Below, piece by piece: positions 7,610 through 16,618 of a stretch of DNA of 64,000 nucleotides. The notes under the pieces were generated by a model that was not told the DNA's origin, did no database searches, and was given only the letters and a program-made list of their open reading frames with translations. The stretch spans positions 62,001 to 126,000 of the forward strand of contig JAJZJR010000002.1 of the NCBI GenBank assembly GCA_021810045.1, given 5' to 3'. The number at the start of each line of letters is the position of its first letter. Within the stretch, counting starts at the first letter, position 1. A program made the translations under genes and the position numbers. This stretch comes from Thermoplasmata archaeon (GTDB lineage: Archaea > Thermoplasmatota > Thermoplasmata > Thermoplasmatales > Thermoplasmataceae).

Positions 7610-9995
7610 CTGAACCTTCCACTCTGGACAATTCTATGACCCAGTCTCCCTCGCCTACATCTATTAACTTTACACCGGATGTAACCCTGGCCTGGCTCTT
7701 TATACCACTTACGTTCAGCCTGATGGTTTTCTCGTTCTTTGTAACCACCATGATGTCGTCATCTGAACTTACGGGTATAGCCTTAACAAGCCTGCCTGTC
7801 CGTTCTGATTTCTTGAAGACCAGAATTCCTGATGAGCCCCTATGATGGACGGTAAACTGTTTAATGGGTGTGCGTTTCCCGATTCCAAATTCAGATATGG
7901 TGAGAATTTCCTGATCATCTTCTGCAATGAAACCAGTTATGATGTAGTCTGAATCCTTAAGCCTCATTGATCTCACACCTCTGGAGGATCGGCCTGTTCC
8001 CCTCACCTCTGATAACTTGAATACGGAGGCTTTACCCTGGTTGGAAATTACCACAACATTCTTTCCACCATCTGTTGATTCGACAGCCACAACTTCATCA
8101 TCCTCACCGAGGTTGATGATCTTGAGTCCGGAAGCCCTCATGTTGAAAAGACTCGTTGCTGGAGTCTTTTTTATGAACCCGTTTCTTGTTATTATTACAA
8201 GGTCCGATTTCTTGTTATCGGGAGACTTGATAATCTGCTTAATGGTTTCTCCCTCAGAAAGTGAAAGGTATGTTGAGGCAGTTACTCCCACAGACTTTCT
8301 GGTTTTCTTTTCTATCTCATATGCCTTTGATTTCAAAACCCTGCCTGTGTTGGTAAAGAAGAATATATCATCATGTGAACTGCATCCTACTATACTCTTG
8401 ATGCTATCTTCCCTGCGGGTCGAGGTTATAATCCCTTTTCCACCGCGTCTCTGGGCCCTATATTCCTCAAGGGAAACCCTCTTGAGGAGATTTCCCTCGC
8501 TTAGGATTAAAACGTCGTCCTCCCGGGGAATAAGATCCTCTATAGATCTGCCCTTAACCTGCTTATAAGTTATCTTTGTACGTCTCTTGTCGCCGTACCT
8601 CTTGGAGAGATCACGCATCTCTTCCTTGATGATCTCTTTTCTCTTCTCTTCGCTTCCCAGAAGCTCCTCCAGTGATGCAATCTTTGACCTGACATCTGCC
8701 AGTTCTTCCAGAACCTTTGACACCTCAAGAGTTGTGAGCTTCTGCAACCTTAAATCGAGAATTGCGTTGGTCTGCACTTCATCGATGCCAAGGGCTTTCA
8801 TGAGCTTTGCTCTTGCATCGGGTACATCCTTGGCTTTCCGTATTATTTCAATAACATGATCTATGTCTTCAAGTGCTTTTGTGAGACCTATAAGAATGTG
8901 CTCCCTGTCCCTGAGTTTCCTGAGATCATACTCAGATCTCTTGACTATGACCTCAAGCCTATGGTCAATGAACATCTGTACCATGCCCTTCAGGTTCAGG
9001 GTTTTTGGCTGATTATTGACTAGAACAAGATTGATGATACCGAATGAGGATTCCAACTCAGTGTGCTCATGGAGCTGGTTAAGAATGAGGCCTTTCATAT
9101 CGTCGTCCCTCACTTTTATGACAATACGCATCCCTGTCCTGTCACTTTCATCCCGGATATCAGTAATGCCTTTAAGAACCTCATTTTTCACGTGTTCTGC
9201 TACATTCTGGATGAATACTGACTTGTTGACATTATAGGGAAGGCTCTTGATTATGATGTACTTGGGTTCGGTCATATCCACCTCTCCCTGTGTTATTACC
9301 TTCCCCCTTCCTTTTGTATAGGCATCCACGAGTTCAGGTGTATAGAAGGAAATACCTCCGCCCGGAAAATCAGGCCCTTTGATAATTTTGAGAAGGTCCT
9401 CTACCTCGTAATCCTTGTGATCTAGTGCATACACTACGGCATTGCAGACCTCGTTGAGATTGTGAGGGGCCATATTTGTTGCCATTCCCACTGCAATACC
9501 AGAACTCCCGTTGATGAGCAGATTCGGCACTTTTGTCGGGAAGTATTCCGGTTCCTCAAGGGAACCGTCAAAGTTCAGTCTGAACGGGACAGTCTCCTTG
9601 TCAATGTCCTGGATCATTTCCTCAGAAAGCCTTGCCATTCTTGCCTCAGTGTACCTCATAGCACCTGGGGAGTCCCCATCTATAGAGCCGAAGTTTCCCT
9701 GGCCATCTATGAGGGGATATCTGAAGGAGAAATCCTGTGCCATTCTTGCTAGTGTGTCATAAATAGCAGCATCTCCATGGGGATGATACTTACCCATGGT
9801 CTCTCCAACTATCCTTGCGGATTTCTTGTAGGGCTTGTCGTGCGTAAAACCAAGCTCGCTCATGGCGTAAAGAATACGCCTCTGAACCGGCTTAAGGCCG
9901 TCTCTTACCTCTGGAATGGCCCTGGATACTATTACGCTCATTGCGTATTCTAGATATGATTGTTTGATCTCGTTTTCAATTGGTCTTTTTTCCAT
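7596..9995 (-). CDS. gyrA: DNA gyrase subunit A
   Basis: The breakage-reunion subunit of a bacterial-type gyrase, 799 residues. The catalytic Tyr115 lies in [12 protein letters not shown], the winged-helix region contains [17 protein letters not shown], and the C-terminal beta-pinwheel domain carries an exact GyrA box QRRGGKG near residue 515, the feature that separates gyrase from topoisomerase IV. Members of Thermoplasmatales are known to have acquired gyrase from bacteria. It follows gyrB with a 9-nt gap and overlaps hom, so gyrB-gyrA-hom read as one operon. The preserved GyrA box implies real negative supercoiling. Confidence 0.98.
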   Translation of the reverse strand: MEKRPIENEIKQSYLEYAMSVIVSRAIPEVRDGLKPVQRRILYAMSELGFTHDKPYKKSARIVGETMGKYHPHGDAAIYDTLARMAQDFSFRYPLIDGQGNFGSIDGDSPGAMRYTEARMARLSEEMIQDIDKETVPFRLNFDGSLEEPEYFPTKVPNLLINGSSGIAVGMATNMAPHNLNEVCNAVVYALDHKDYEVEDLLKIIKGPDFPGGGISFYTPELVDAYTKGRGKVITQGEVDMTEPKYIIIKSLPYNVNKSVFIQNVAEHVKNEVLKGITDIRDESDRTGMRIVIKVRDDDMKGLILNQLHEHTELESSFGIINLVLVNNQPKTLNLKGMVQMFIDHRLEVIVKRSEYDLRKLRDREHILIGLTKALEDIDHVIEIIRKAKDVPDARAKLMKALGIDEVQTNAILDLRLQKLTTLEVSKVLEELADVRSKIASLEELLGSEEKRKEIIKEEMRDLSKRYGDKRRTKITYKQVKGRSIEDLIPREDDVLILSEGNLLKRVSLEEYRAQRRGGKGIITSTRREDSIKSIVGCSSHDDIFFFTNTGRVLKSKAYEIEKKTRKSVGVTASTYLSLSEGETIKQIIKSPDNKKSDLVIITRNGFIKKTPATSLFNMRASGLKIINLGEDDEVVAVESTDGGKNVVVISNQGKASVFKLSEVRGTGRSSRGVRSMRLKDSDYIITGFIAEDDQEILTISEFGIGKRTPIKQFTVHHRGSSGILVFKKSERTGRLVKAIPVSSDDDIMVVTKNEKTIRLNVSGIKSQARVTSGVKLIDVGEGDWVIELSRVEGSDEQQ

Positions 9996-10004
9996 GTTTA
10001 AACC

Positions 10005-11945
10005 TCACAGGTCAATATTTGAAACAAACCTGGCATTCTCCTCAATGAATTTTCTTCTTGGCTCTACCTTATCACCCATCAATATGGAGAATAACCTGTC
10101 CGCGTATGCCCCATCCTCGATTGAAACCTCTACAAGTCTTCTTGTTTCAGGATTCATGGTTGTGTCCCAGAGCTGTTCAGGATTCATTTCTCCCAGTCCC
10201 TTGAACCTCTGGGTTACTGCATTGTTTCCCATTTTTGCTGCCACAGCATCTTTTTCCTTCTCGGAGTAGACGTATTCAACCTTGTCTCCTTTCTGAATTC
10301 TGTACAGTGGCGGTTGGGCAAAGAATATTCTTCCATTTGTGATAAGATCCCTTGCATACCTGTAGAAAAAGGTCAGGAGCAATGTCCTGATGTGAGCACC
10401 GTCAACATCGGCATCTGTCATGATAATTATCTTTCCGTACCTGAGCTTGGCCAGATCGAGGTCTTCTTTAATGCTTGTACCCATTGCAGTGATAAGATCT
10501 CTTATGATCTGGTTTTCCAGAGTTTTCACATCTGTTGCCTTTTCAACGTTCAGGATCTTTCCCCTCAATGGCAGTATGGCCTGAAAATTCCGGTCTCTTG
10601 CCTGTTTTGCTGTTCCACCTGCAGAGTTACCCTCTACAATGTAAAGTTCTGTTTTTGTGCTGTCATTGGAGGAACAGTCCGCAAGTTTTCCCGGAAGTCC
10701 ACCACTTTCCAGTGCGGATTTCCTTCTGACCAGATCTCTGGCCTTTCGGGAAGCTTCCCTTGCTGCGGCGGCAGCAATTGCTCTTTTGACTATTAAATCT
10801 GCAATGTTTGGATAAGACTCGAAGAATTCTCTTAGATAAGATTCAGTAACAGACTGGACCATCCCTCTTGCTTCACTGTTCCCAAGTTTTGATTTCGTCT
10901 GTCCCTCGAATTGCGGTTCTGCTATTTTCAAGTGAAGAACTGCCACAATTCCTTCTCTAACATCATCGCCCGTAATTGATTCTACACCCTTGATCATGTT
11001 TCTGTTCTTGGCATAGTCCTGTATTGCCCTGGAGAGACCTGCCCTGAAACCGGCAACATGTGTTCCACCTTCAATGGTGTTGATGTTGTTTACGAAACTC
11101 TCTATGGTCTCAGAAACGCCCGTATTGTACTGGAAAGCGAATTCAACGACACCGTTCTCCATCTCAACTTTATGGGCAATTGGTTCCCTGTGTACTGAAT
11201 TGTAACCCTCACCCAGATATTCCACAAAAGCAGAAAGCCCCCCCTCAAAGTGGAGTGTTTCGTTCTGTTCTGTCCTCATGTCTTCGATGGTGATGCTTAT
11301 TCCAGGGTTGAGGAAAGCCAGATCCCTGATTCTCTCAAGGATTGTGGTATATGAGAAATCCACTGTTTCAAAAATCTCTGGATCCGGATAGAACCAGATT
11401 ATGGTCCCATGGGTCTTTTCAAGTTTAATTGAAACCGTTTTCATATCTTCCGGAGGGTGCTTTGTGAAATCGGATGTCTTCATGCTTTCCAGCTTGGATG
11501 CAGGGATACCCTGCTTGAATGACATGTAATAAACATCGCTTCCCTTCTTAACAATAGCCGTAAGGCGTGAAGAAAGGGCGTTTACAACGTGCACACCAAC
11601 ACCGTGAAGACCTCCGGTGATCTTGTAAACCTTCTTGTCGAACTTTGCTCCGCTGTGAAGTTCTGTAAGCACTATCTCGAGTCCGGGTTTCTTGTATTTT
11701 GGATGGGGGTCTACTGGTATTCCCCTTCCATCATCTTCGATGCTTATGGATGTGTCAGGGTATATTGTAATATACAAGTTCTTTGCAAACCCTGCATTTG
11801 CTTCATCCACACCATTATCCACAACTTCGTAGACGAGATGGTGGAGACCACGTTCATCCGTTGAACCTATATACATCCCCGGTACTTTTCTGACTGCTTT
11901 CAGCCCTTCTAGAATCTGAATCTGCGATGAATCATAATTTTCCAT
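10005..11945 (-). CDS. gyrB: DNA gyrase subunit B
   Basis: The ATPase subunit of gyrase, 646 residues. The GHKL ATPase motifs are present (VVDNGVDEA near 40-48, DDGRGIPVD near 72, GGLHGVGVHVVNALS near 112). The TOPRIM domain shows EGNSAGGTAKQARDR and DADVDGAHIRTLLLTFF, and the C-terminus has QRFKGLGEMNPEQLW. Its length fits archaeal and short bacterial GyrB without the large insertion. An AGAGGT ribosome site precedes the ATG, and an AT-rich TATA-like sequence lies near 12001-12011. Confidence 0.98.
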   Translation of the reverse strand: MENYDSSQIQILEGLKAVRKVPGMYIGSTDERGLHHLVYEVVDNGVDEANAGFAKNLYITIYPDTSISIEDDGRGIPVDPHPKYKKPGLEIVLTELHSGAKFDKKVYKITGGLHGVGVHVVNALSSRLTAIVKKGSDVYYMSFKQGIPASKLESMKTSDFTKHPPEDMKTVSIKLEKTHGTIIWFYPDPEIFETVDFSYTTILERIRDLAFLNPGISITIEDMRTEQNETLHFEGGLSAFVEYLGEGYNSVHREPIAHKVEMENGVVEFAFQYNTGVSETIESFVNNINTIEGGTHVAGFRAGLSRAIQDYAKNRNMIKGVESITGDDVREGIVAVLHLKIAEPQFEGQTKSKLGNSEARGMVQSVTESYLREFFESYPNIADLIVKRAIAAAAAREASRKARDLVRRKSALESGGLPGKLADCSSNDSTKTELYIVEGNSAGGTAKQARDRNFQAILPLRGKILNVEKATDVKTLENQIIRDLITAMGTSIKEDLDLAKLRYGKIIIMTDADVDGAHIRTLLLTFFYRYARDLITNGRIFFAQPPLYRIQKGDKVEYVYSEKEKDAVAAKMGNNAVTQRFKGLGEMNPEQLWDTTMNPETRRLVEVSIEDGAYADRLFSILMGDKVEPRRKFIEENARFVSNIDL

Positions 11946-12000
11946 TACTTTAACCTCTTACAAAACGAAATCTGAATTTTGTCTCCTTCACTATCCCATG

Positions 12001-12011
12001 TAATATAAAAA
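12001..12011 (-). promoter_or_regulatory. Probable TATA box of the gyrB-gyrA-hom operon
   Basis: The minus strand reads TTTTATATTA about 57-66 nt before the gyrB ATG, preceded by the A/T-rich ATAAAT. Unlike many single genes in this window, gyrB would then have a leader of about 30 nt carrying the AGAGGT ribosome site. Confidence 0.45.
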
Positions 12012-12033
12012 TTTATTCGAAAGATAGTGAAAA

Positions 12034-12282
12034 TTATTCCTTTGGTTTCCTCACAAATATTTGAACATCCGGGCCGGCTTCCTTAACGTCCACCAGTGAT
12101 AATTTTGTTGTTTTTGCAAGCCCCTCATAAGTACCCTTTGAATATGGGAATTTCTCTTTTAGAACCAGGATCTCTGCATCCTGTCCAGGCTCAAGTTGAA
12201 TGTTGATGCCTTTCAATACACTCTTGAGATAATTGAATGGATCCCCGCCACATGAAATGTTCCTGTGATCCTCTTGTATCAT
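12034..12282 (-). CDS. Hypothetical protein, 82 aa (possibly TusA/SirA-like fold)
   Basis: A small soluble protein with the order: an N-terminal CGGD segment, helix (PFNYLKSVLKGINIQL), strand (AEILVLKEK), helix and closing strand (VQIFVRKPK). This beta-alpha layout and the 82-residue length recall TusA/SirA-like proteins, but the usual N-terminal Cys-Pro motif is replaced by Cys-Gly, so sulfur-carrier function is not supported. It lies 88 nt upstream of gyrB on the same strand and 47 nt after the next small gene. Confidence 0.55.
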   Translation of the reverse strand: MIQEDHRNISCGGDPFNYLKSVLKGINIQLEPGQDAEILVLKEKFPYSKGTYEGLAKTTKLSLVDVKEAGPDVQIFVRKPKE

Positions 12283-12329
12283 TAATCATCCTTATTGCAA
12301 AATGAGTTAAAACCTTGATCATTGACCAA

Positions 12330-12680
12330 TTAGAACTTCATCATAAGGTATTTTGAAAGCAGTTCTTCGAGGTCATTTTCAATTTCCTTTGAGAGGCGCT
12401 GACCACTGATTCTGATAGCTGCTCTGTGACCGCTAATGGCAATTGAATTCGTATGTACAGCCATAAACGTCTCGTAATTTTCGTAATTCAGTTTAGCCTC
12501 TTCGGATGAGAGCTTTGAAAATTCTTCTTTCAGCTTGTTGTACTTGTAGGCTTGATCAATTAGCTTCAGCACAGAGTTTTCGTAAATGGGGAAATTTTCA
12601 CGTATTTCCTTGAGTTCATCACTGGTAAGGTCAACGTATCTGACCAGTTCCCCCATAATCCTATCCATGTCAGACTGCAT
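12330..12680 (-). CDS. Hypothetical helical protein, 116 aa
   Basis: A charged, mostly helical 116-residue protein with no membrane segment. The C-terminal third contains AVHTNSIAISGHRAAIRISG, an unusual Ser/Ala/Arg-rich segment that could be a nucleic-acid or ligand contact. Its start overlaps the end of the next upstream gene (12670-12873) by 11 nt, so the two are translationally coupled and probably act together. I do not recognise the family. Confidence 0.55.
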   Translation of the reverse strand: MQSDMDRIMGELVRYVDLTSDELKEIRENFPIYENSVLKLIDQAYKYNKLKEEFSKLSSEEAKLNYENYETFMAVHTNSIAISGHRAAIRISGQRLSKEIENDLEELLSKYLMMKF

Positions 12681-12873
12681 TTTCCCTCAATAGATCAAGA
12701 AGGTTGTGTGACAGAGCCAGATCTTTACGAAGCTCTTTGAGATGCATTTCCATATCGATAACCTTTATCCGCTTTTCCTCTATGTTCTCCTGCAATTTTT
12801 CCCCGCGGACCAAGAAGAATTCCCGTTCTTTTTCAAGCTTATCCAGGAGCATTTTGTTCAAGAATAACACCAC
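12670..12873 (-). CDS. Short coiled-coil protein, 67 aa
   Basis: Almost the whole product is one charged helix with heptad spacing of Leu/Ile/Met (from about residue 9 to 62), so a coiled coil is likely. The GTG at 12873 is taken as the start; an in-frame ATG at 12852 with AGGTG upstream is an alternative. It overlaps the following helical-protein gene and may be its dimerisation partner. No enzyme motif is present. Confidence 0.5.
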   Translation of the reverse strand: MVLFLNKMLLDKLEKEREFFLVRGEKLQENIEEKRIKVIDMEMHLKELRKDLALSHNLLDLLRENAV

Positions 12874-12910
12874 CTGTTAACTGTGTTGTATGGTTTCTTA
12901 ACTCAACATC

Positions 12911-12920
12911 TTTTTAAATG
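12911..12920 (+). promoter_or_regulatory. TATA box of the DUF1059 gene
   Basis: TTTTTAAATG lies 19-28 nt upstream of ATG 12939, typical of a leaderless archaeal promoter. This spacing is one reason to prefer ATG 12939 over the upstream in-frame codon at 12918. Confidence 0.6.
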
Positions 12921-12938
12921 CAATTGAGATACATTGCT

Positions 12939-13127
12939 ATGCCGAGATACTATTTCAAGTGTTCTGATGCAGGATACCAGTGCAGCTACGAAGTTGACGG
13001 TGCAACCCCGGAAGAGCTGGAACCTAAAATCAAGATCCATGCAAAGTATGCCCACAACATGTTCGAAGTTCCTGAAGATAAAATGAGTGCTTTTAAAGCA
13101 GCCATTAAAGAAAAACCTACAAGCTAA
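12939..13127 (+). CDS. DUF1059 family small protein
   Basis: A 62-residue protein starting MPRYYFKCSDAG, with a Cys pair (YFKCSDAGYQCSYEV) and the HAKYAH motif near residue 40, as in DUF1059 proteins. The family is widespread in archaea and bacteria and has no assigned function; the Cys and His residues could bind a metal. It is followed after 8 nt by a NOG1-like GTPase gene on the same strand, so the two may share a transcript. Confidence 0.8.
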   Translation: MPRYYFKCSDAGYQCSYEVDGATPEELEPKIKIHAKYAHNMFEVPEDKMSAFKAAIKEKPTS

Positions 13128-13135
13128 GAAATTTA

Positions 13136-14092
13136 ATGTTTACACGAATACCGACAGTTCTAAGAAGCCAGGAACTTATAGACAAGTCTTTTCTCAAGGC
13201 TTCCAAAATAACCGAACCATATCATCCAAAAATTGAGGACAAGATCAGAAAGGAGATAATAGACAGAATTTCTACGATTGAATCGATTACATGTACCCAT
13301 CTCCTGAAATTGGTAAAGAAATTCCCCACTATCGAGAAACTTCATCCTTTCTATGAGGACATGATTGATCTCATGTTTGATGTGGACCAGTATAAGGTGA
13401 GTCTGAGTAAAGCCCAGTGGGCTGCGGAAAGAATCCAGGTCTTAAGTACTGAGATCATAGGCCAGCTGAAGAAGTCCAAAACCATTGAAAAACTTAACAG
13501 ATTAATGAAGGAATATTATGGAAGGTATTCCTCGATCATCAAAAGCATTGACAAGGATCTTCAGTTCCTTTCAAAATGCAGGGACTGGATGAGAAAAATT
13601 CCAGATATAGACGCAGAAATGCCAACTTTCATCATAGCAGGAATGCCAAATGTGGGCAAAAGTTCCCTTCTATCAAAACTGACAGGGAATGAGCCTAAGG
13701 TTGCGATTTATCCTTTCACTACTCAGACTATCTCAATTGGATACATGCAATTGAACAACCAGAAAATACAGATCATAGATACGCCCGGTATTCTGGACCG
13801 GCCCATGGAAGAAAGAAACGAGATGGAAATCAAATCTATTCTTTCCCTCAGAGATATAAAAGGCGTGATAATTTTCCTCATTGACCCTACAGGTCACTCA
13901 TCCTATACAATGGAACAGCAGGAAAACCTTTACAGGGAAGTGAAGCAGCGGTTTACCTCACCTATCATAAGGGTGCAGACTAAAGCCGATCTCACTGAAG
14001 AAAGGATAGAGAAACTCGCAGTTTCTACTTCTACAATGCAGGGATTTGATACCCTGAAGGAAGTTATGACCTCCATGATCGGAATGAGGTAA
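13136..14092 (+). CDS. NOG1-like GTPase (ribosome biogenesis)
   Basis: A 318-residue Obg/NOG1-type GTPase. An N-terminal helical domain of about 160 residues precedes the G domain: G1 GMPNVGKSS at 169-177, a G2 region with PFTTQTISIGY, G3 IDTPGILDRP and G4 QTKADL. The helical domain plus G domain order is that of NOG1, which binds the large ribosomal subunit. The protein is shorter than eukaryotic Nog1, as is normal in archaea. It is followed after 3 nt by gltX, so the two form a translation-related operon. Confidence 0.9.
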   Translation: MFTRIPTVLRSQELIDKSFLKASKITEPYHPKIEDKIRKEIIDRISTIESITCTHLLKLVKKFPTIEKLHPFYEDMIDLMFDVDQYKVSLSKAQWAAERIQVLSTEIIGQLKKSKTIEKLNRLMKEYYGRYSSIIKSIDKDLQFLSKCRDWMRKIPDIDAEMPTFIIAGMPNVGKSSLLSKLTGNEPKVAIYPFTTQTISIGYMQLNNQKIQIIDTPGILDRPMEERNEMEIKSILSLRDIKGVIIFLIDPTGHSSYTMEQQENLYREVKQRFTSPIIRVQTKADLTEERIEKLAVSTSTMQGFDTLKEVMTSMIGMR

Positions 14093-14095
14093 AAC

Positions 14096-15751
14096 ATGCC
14101 AATTGAAGATGAAATCAGAAAGATAACCATAAAAAACGCTTTTGAGCACAAAGGAAAAGCTGAAACAGGGGCCATCATGAGCAAGGTTCTAGGCCAGTTT
14201 CCCGAATACAGATCAAAGGCCAAGGAAATATTTCCCATAGTAAGCAAGGTAGTCGCTGAAATTAACGCAATGGGACCTGATGAAATCTCAAGAACAGTAG
14301 AGAAAAAGTACCCTGATTTCCTCCATAAAGAAAAGAAAATACAGGAGCACCGGCTTCCCGACCTTCGAAACGTAACGGGAAAAGTGGTCATGAGAATGGC
14401 ACCTTCTCCTTCCGGACCACTTCATGTTGGTCACTCAAGACTTGCAATCCTAAACGATGAGTACGTGAAACGTTATGGAGGGGAGCTAATCCTTAGGATT
14501 GAGGATACGAATCCTGCCAATATCGATCCCAATGCATATGAACAGATCCCAAAAGACCTTGAATGGCTTGGCGTGAATTCTACCCAGATAGTAATACAGT
14601 CGGACAGAATGGATCTTTATTACAATGAAGCCAGGAATCTCATAAAGCTTGGATTTGCATATTTATGCACTTGTGAAACAGAGGATTTCAAGAAGAAACT
14701 TTCAAAATCCATTGCCTGCCCCCACAGATCAGTTTCTCCAGAAGAGAATCTGAAACAATTTGAAAAAGTGCTTAATGGAGAATATGCCCCAGGGGAGGCT
14801 GTTCTTATTGTAAAGACACAGCTTGATCACCCTAACCCCTCTGTGAGGGACTGGATTGCATTCAGGATTTCTGAGGCGAATCATCCCAGGTATGGCCACA
14901 AATATCGCTTTTACCCTATGATGAATTTCAGTGTTGCAGTGGACGACCATTTGCTTGGCCTTACTCACGTTATAAGAGGTAAGGATCATATCAACAACAC
15001 TGAGAGGCAGAAATACATATTCTTGTACAATAACTGGGAACTCCCTGAATATTACCATTACGGCCTTGTGGATTTTCCTCAGGTCGTATTGAAGACTTCG
15101 ATCATAAAGAAAGGAATAGCAGACGGTACATATACTGGATGGGATGATATAAGATTGGGGTCCCTTATGACTTTCAGAAAAAGAGGCTTTTCACCTGAAA
15201 CCTTCCGCAGGTACTGGATCGAGTCTGGAATGAGGGAAATAGATTCTGAGTTTTCCATTGAGATATTCTATGCCATGAACAAGGAACTTATCGATCCAGA
15301 AACAAGAAGACTATTTTTTGTTCCGGATCCGGTAAAAATAAAACTGAATGGATCACCGGAACTTAATCCTGTAATCCAGAATCATCCTTCCAACAGGGAA
15401 CTTGGTTCAAGAACCTACAATCTTGGCCTCGAACCGGAAGTTTTTGTGCCTAAAGCTGACTGGGATTCCATTTCAGAAGGTGAGGAGTTCAGGCTAAAAG
15501 ATCTCTGTAATGTGAAGAAAACTCAGGATAGAACGGAATTCATTAGCATGGAACCAAGCGGAAAGAGAGTAAAAATCATCCAGTGGTGCCCAAAAAACAG
15601 CCATGAATTCAGAATCATGAAACCAGATGGAGTTGTGGATCATGGTGTGATGGAACCACAGGGAAAAGAATTCAGAGGCGTAGCCCAGCTGGAAAGATAT
15701 GCTTATGCAAACATTCTATCCTCTAACGAGGCTTATTTTACCCACAAATGA
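14096..15751 (+). CDS. gltX: Glutamyl-tRNA synthetase (archaeal GluRS)
   Basis: Class I aminoacyl-tRNA synthetase of 551 residues, archaeal/GlnRS-like type: a roughly 95-residue N-terminal helical domain, HIGH-type signature PSGPLHVGHSR near residue 105, then the beta-barrel anticodon-binding domain typical of archaeal GluRS after about residue 370. The second signature, normally like LSTSK in archaeal GluRS, reads LKTSIIKKG here, with Ile where the catalytic Lys is usual. It probably charges both tRNA-Glu and tRNA-Gln, the latter then amidated. Co-transcribed with the NOG1-like gene. Confidence 0.95.
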   Translation: MPIEDEIRKITIKNAFEHKGKAETGAIMSKVLGQFPEYRSKAKEIFPIVSKVVAEINAMGPDEISRTVEKKYPDFLHKEKKIQEHRLPDLRNVTGKVVMRMAPSPSGPLHVGHSRLAILNDEYVKRYGGELILRIEDTNPANIDPNAYEQIPKDLEWLGVNSTQIVIQSDRMDLYYNEARNLIKLGFAYLCTCETEDFKKKLSKSIACPHRSVSPEENLKQFEKVLNGEYAPGEAVLIVKTQLDHPNPSVRDWIAFRISEANHPRYGHKYRFYPMMNFSVAVDDHLLGLTHVIRGKDHINNTERQKYIFLYNNWELPEYYHYGLVDFPQVVLKTSIIKKGIADGTYTGWDDIRLGSLMTFRKRGFSPETFRRYWIESGMREIDSEFSIEIFYAMNKELIDPETRRLFFVPDPVKIKLNGSPELNPVIQNHPSNRELGSRTYNLGLEPEVFVPKADWDSISEGEEFRLKDLCNVKKTQDRTEFISMEPSGKRVKIIQWCPKNSHEFRIMKPDGVVDHGVMEPQGKEFRGVAQLERYAYANILSSNEAYFTHK

Positions 15752-15753
15752 AG

Positions 15754-16005
15754 TTATTCCTGAGGAACTTTAAGGAAAGAGGGAAACTTCCTCAGTAGAA
15801 TTATTTCCCCAATTGATTTTATCCATCTGAAAGGTACACTTATTGCTGAACCCATTTCCACCAACTGTGTATTTGGCTGTGCAATATAAATACCGTAAAC
15901 ATCCTGCTGCTCCATGTCAAAGATAACATCATTGACCTGTCCGAGAAGAACGCCTTTGTCAGTGTAAACCGACATCCCATAAAGTTCAGTTACTTCTGTG
16001 AGCAT
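15754..16005 (-). CDS. PRC-barrel domain protein
   Basis: An 83-residue single-domain PRC barrel: strands around GMSVYTDKGVLLGQVNDVIFD, then VYGIYI and VPFRWIKSIGEIILLRK. Stand-alone PRC-barrel proteins are common in euryarchaea and bind RNA or act in ribosome assembly or cell-division contexts; which applies here is not visible. The gene is convergent with gltX (2 nt apart) and 40 nt downstream of guaA on the same strand. Confidence 0.88.
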   Translation of the reverse strand: MLTEVTELYGMSVYTDKGVLLGQVNDVIFDMEQQDVYGIYIAQPNTQLVEMGSAISVPFRWIKSIGEIILLRKFPSFLKVPQE

Positions 16006-16045
16006 GAAGCAATATAATAATAGAGTAAATAAAAAGGTTGGCAGA

Positions 16046-16612
16046 TCAATGCCTGCAGATCTCTATAAAATTCTCGAAAATTTTCTTTCCGAATTGAGTG
16101 TTTTCTACCTCAGGATGGAACTGGACACCGTAAATGGGGCGTTCTTTATGCCTGTATGCCTGTATTTCACAGGTTTTTGATGAAGCCATTATCTCGAACG
16201 TATCAGGTAGTGATTTAACTTCATCATTATGGTTTTCCCAGGCTATTATTTTTTCAGGAAGATCTTTCAGAATATACTCTGGTTTGGATATTGATACTTC
16301 TGTCTTTCCGAACTCCGGGTGTTTTCCTGGAGCAACATTTCCACCAAAGTGCAGTGCTATGAAGTGAAAACCAGCACATATGCCAAGAATAGGGTAATCG
16401 TGATCCTCGATAAATGAGCCTATATTTCCAAGTTTATCAATTTCTGAAGCTATGCTGGGGGCTCCACCCGATAGAACCAGACCGTCAAGGCCATCAAGAT
16501 CAGATGAGGGAGAGGTATTGGGAACTATCTTGACCTCAACATCAAGGTCCCTTATCACCCGATACTCCCTGTGTGTCCACTGGCCTCCGTTGTCGACCAC
16601 GTAGATTTTCAT
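16046..16612 (-). CDS. guaA: GMP synthase glutamine amidotransferase subunit (GuaAa)
   Basis: A 188-residue class I glutamine amidotransferase that supplies ammonia to a separate ATP-pyrophosphatase subunit for XMP to GMP conversion, the usual archaeal two-gene arrangement. The triad is complete: Cys79 in GICAGFHF, His165 and Glu167 in QFHPEV. The oxyanion motif LSGGAPSI is near residue 47. The synthetase subunit is not in the window. It starts 6 nt downstream of the first TFB gene, suggesting co-transcription with it. Confidence 0.94.
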   Translation of the reverse strand: MKIYVVDNGGQWTHREYRVIRDLDVEVKIVPNTSPSSDLDGLDGLVLSGGAPSIASEIDKLGNIGSFIEDHDYPILGICAGFHFIALHFGGNVAPGKHPEFGKTEVSISKPEYILKDLPEKIIAWENHNDEVKSLPDTFEIMASSKTCEIQAYRHKERPIYGVQFHPEVENTQFGKKIFENFIEICRH

Positions 16613-16618
16613 GAGAGT

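Noticed and set aside
8017-8568. 183-residue plus-strand frame opposite gyrA
   Set aside because: Antisense shadow of gyrA with Ser/Leu/Phe-rich composition typical of the complementary strand of a conserved gene.
10314-10796. 160-residue plus-strand frame opposite gyrB, rich in Cys
   Set aside because: The Cys pattern comes from antisense reading of GyrB codons; not a metal protein.
12034-12282. Firm TusA sulfur-carrier assignment
   Set aside because: The fold order is compatible, but the essential N-terminal Cys-Pro motif is missing.
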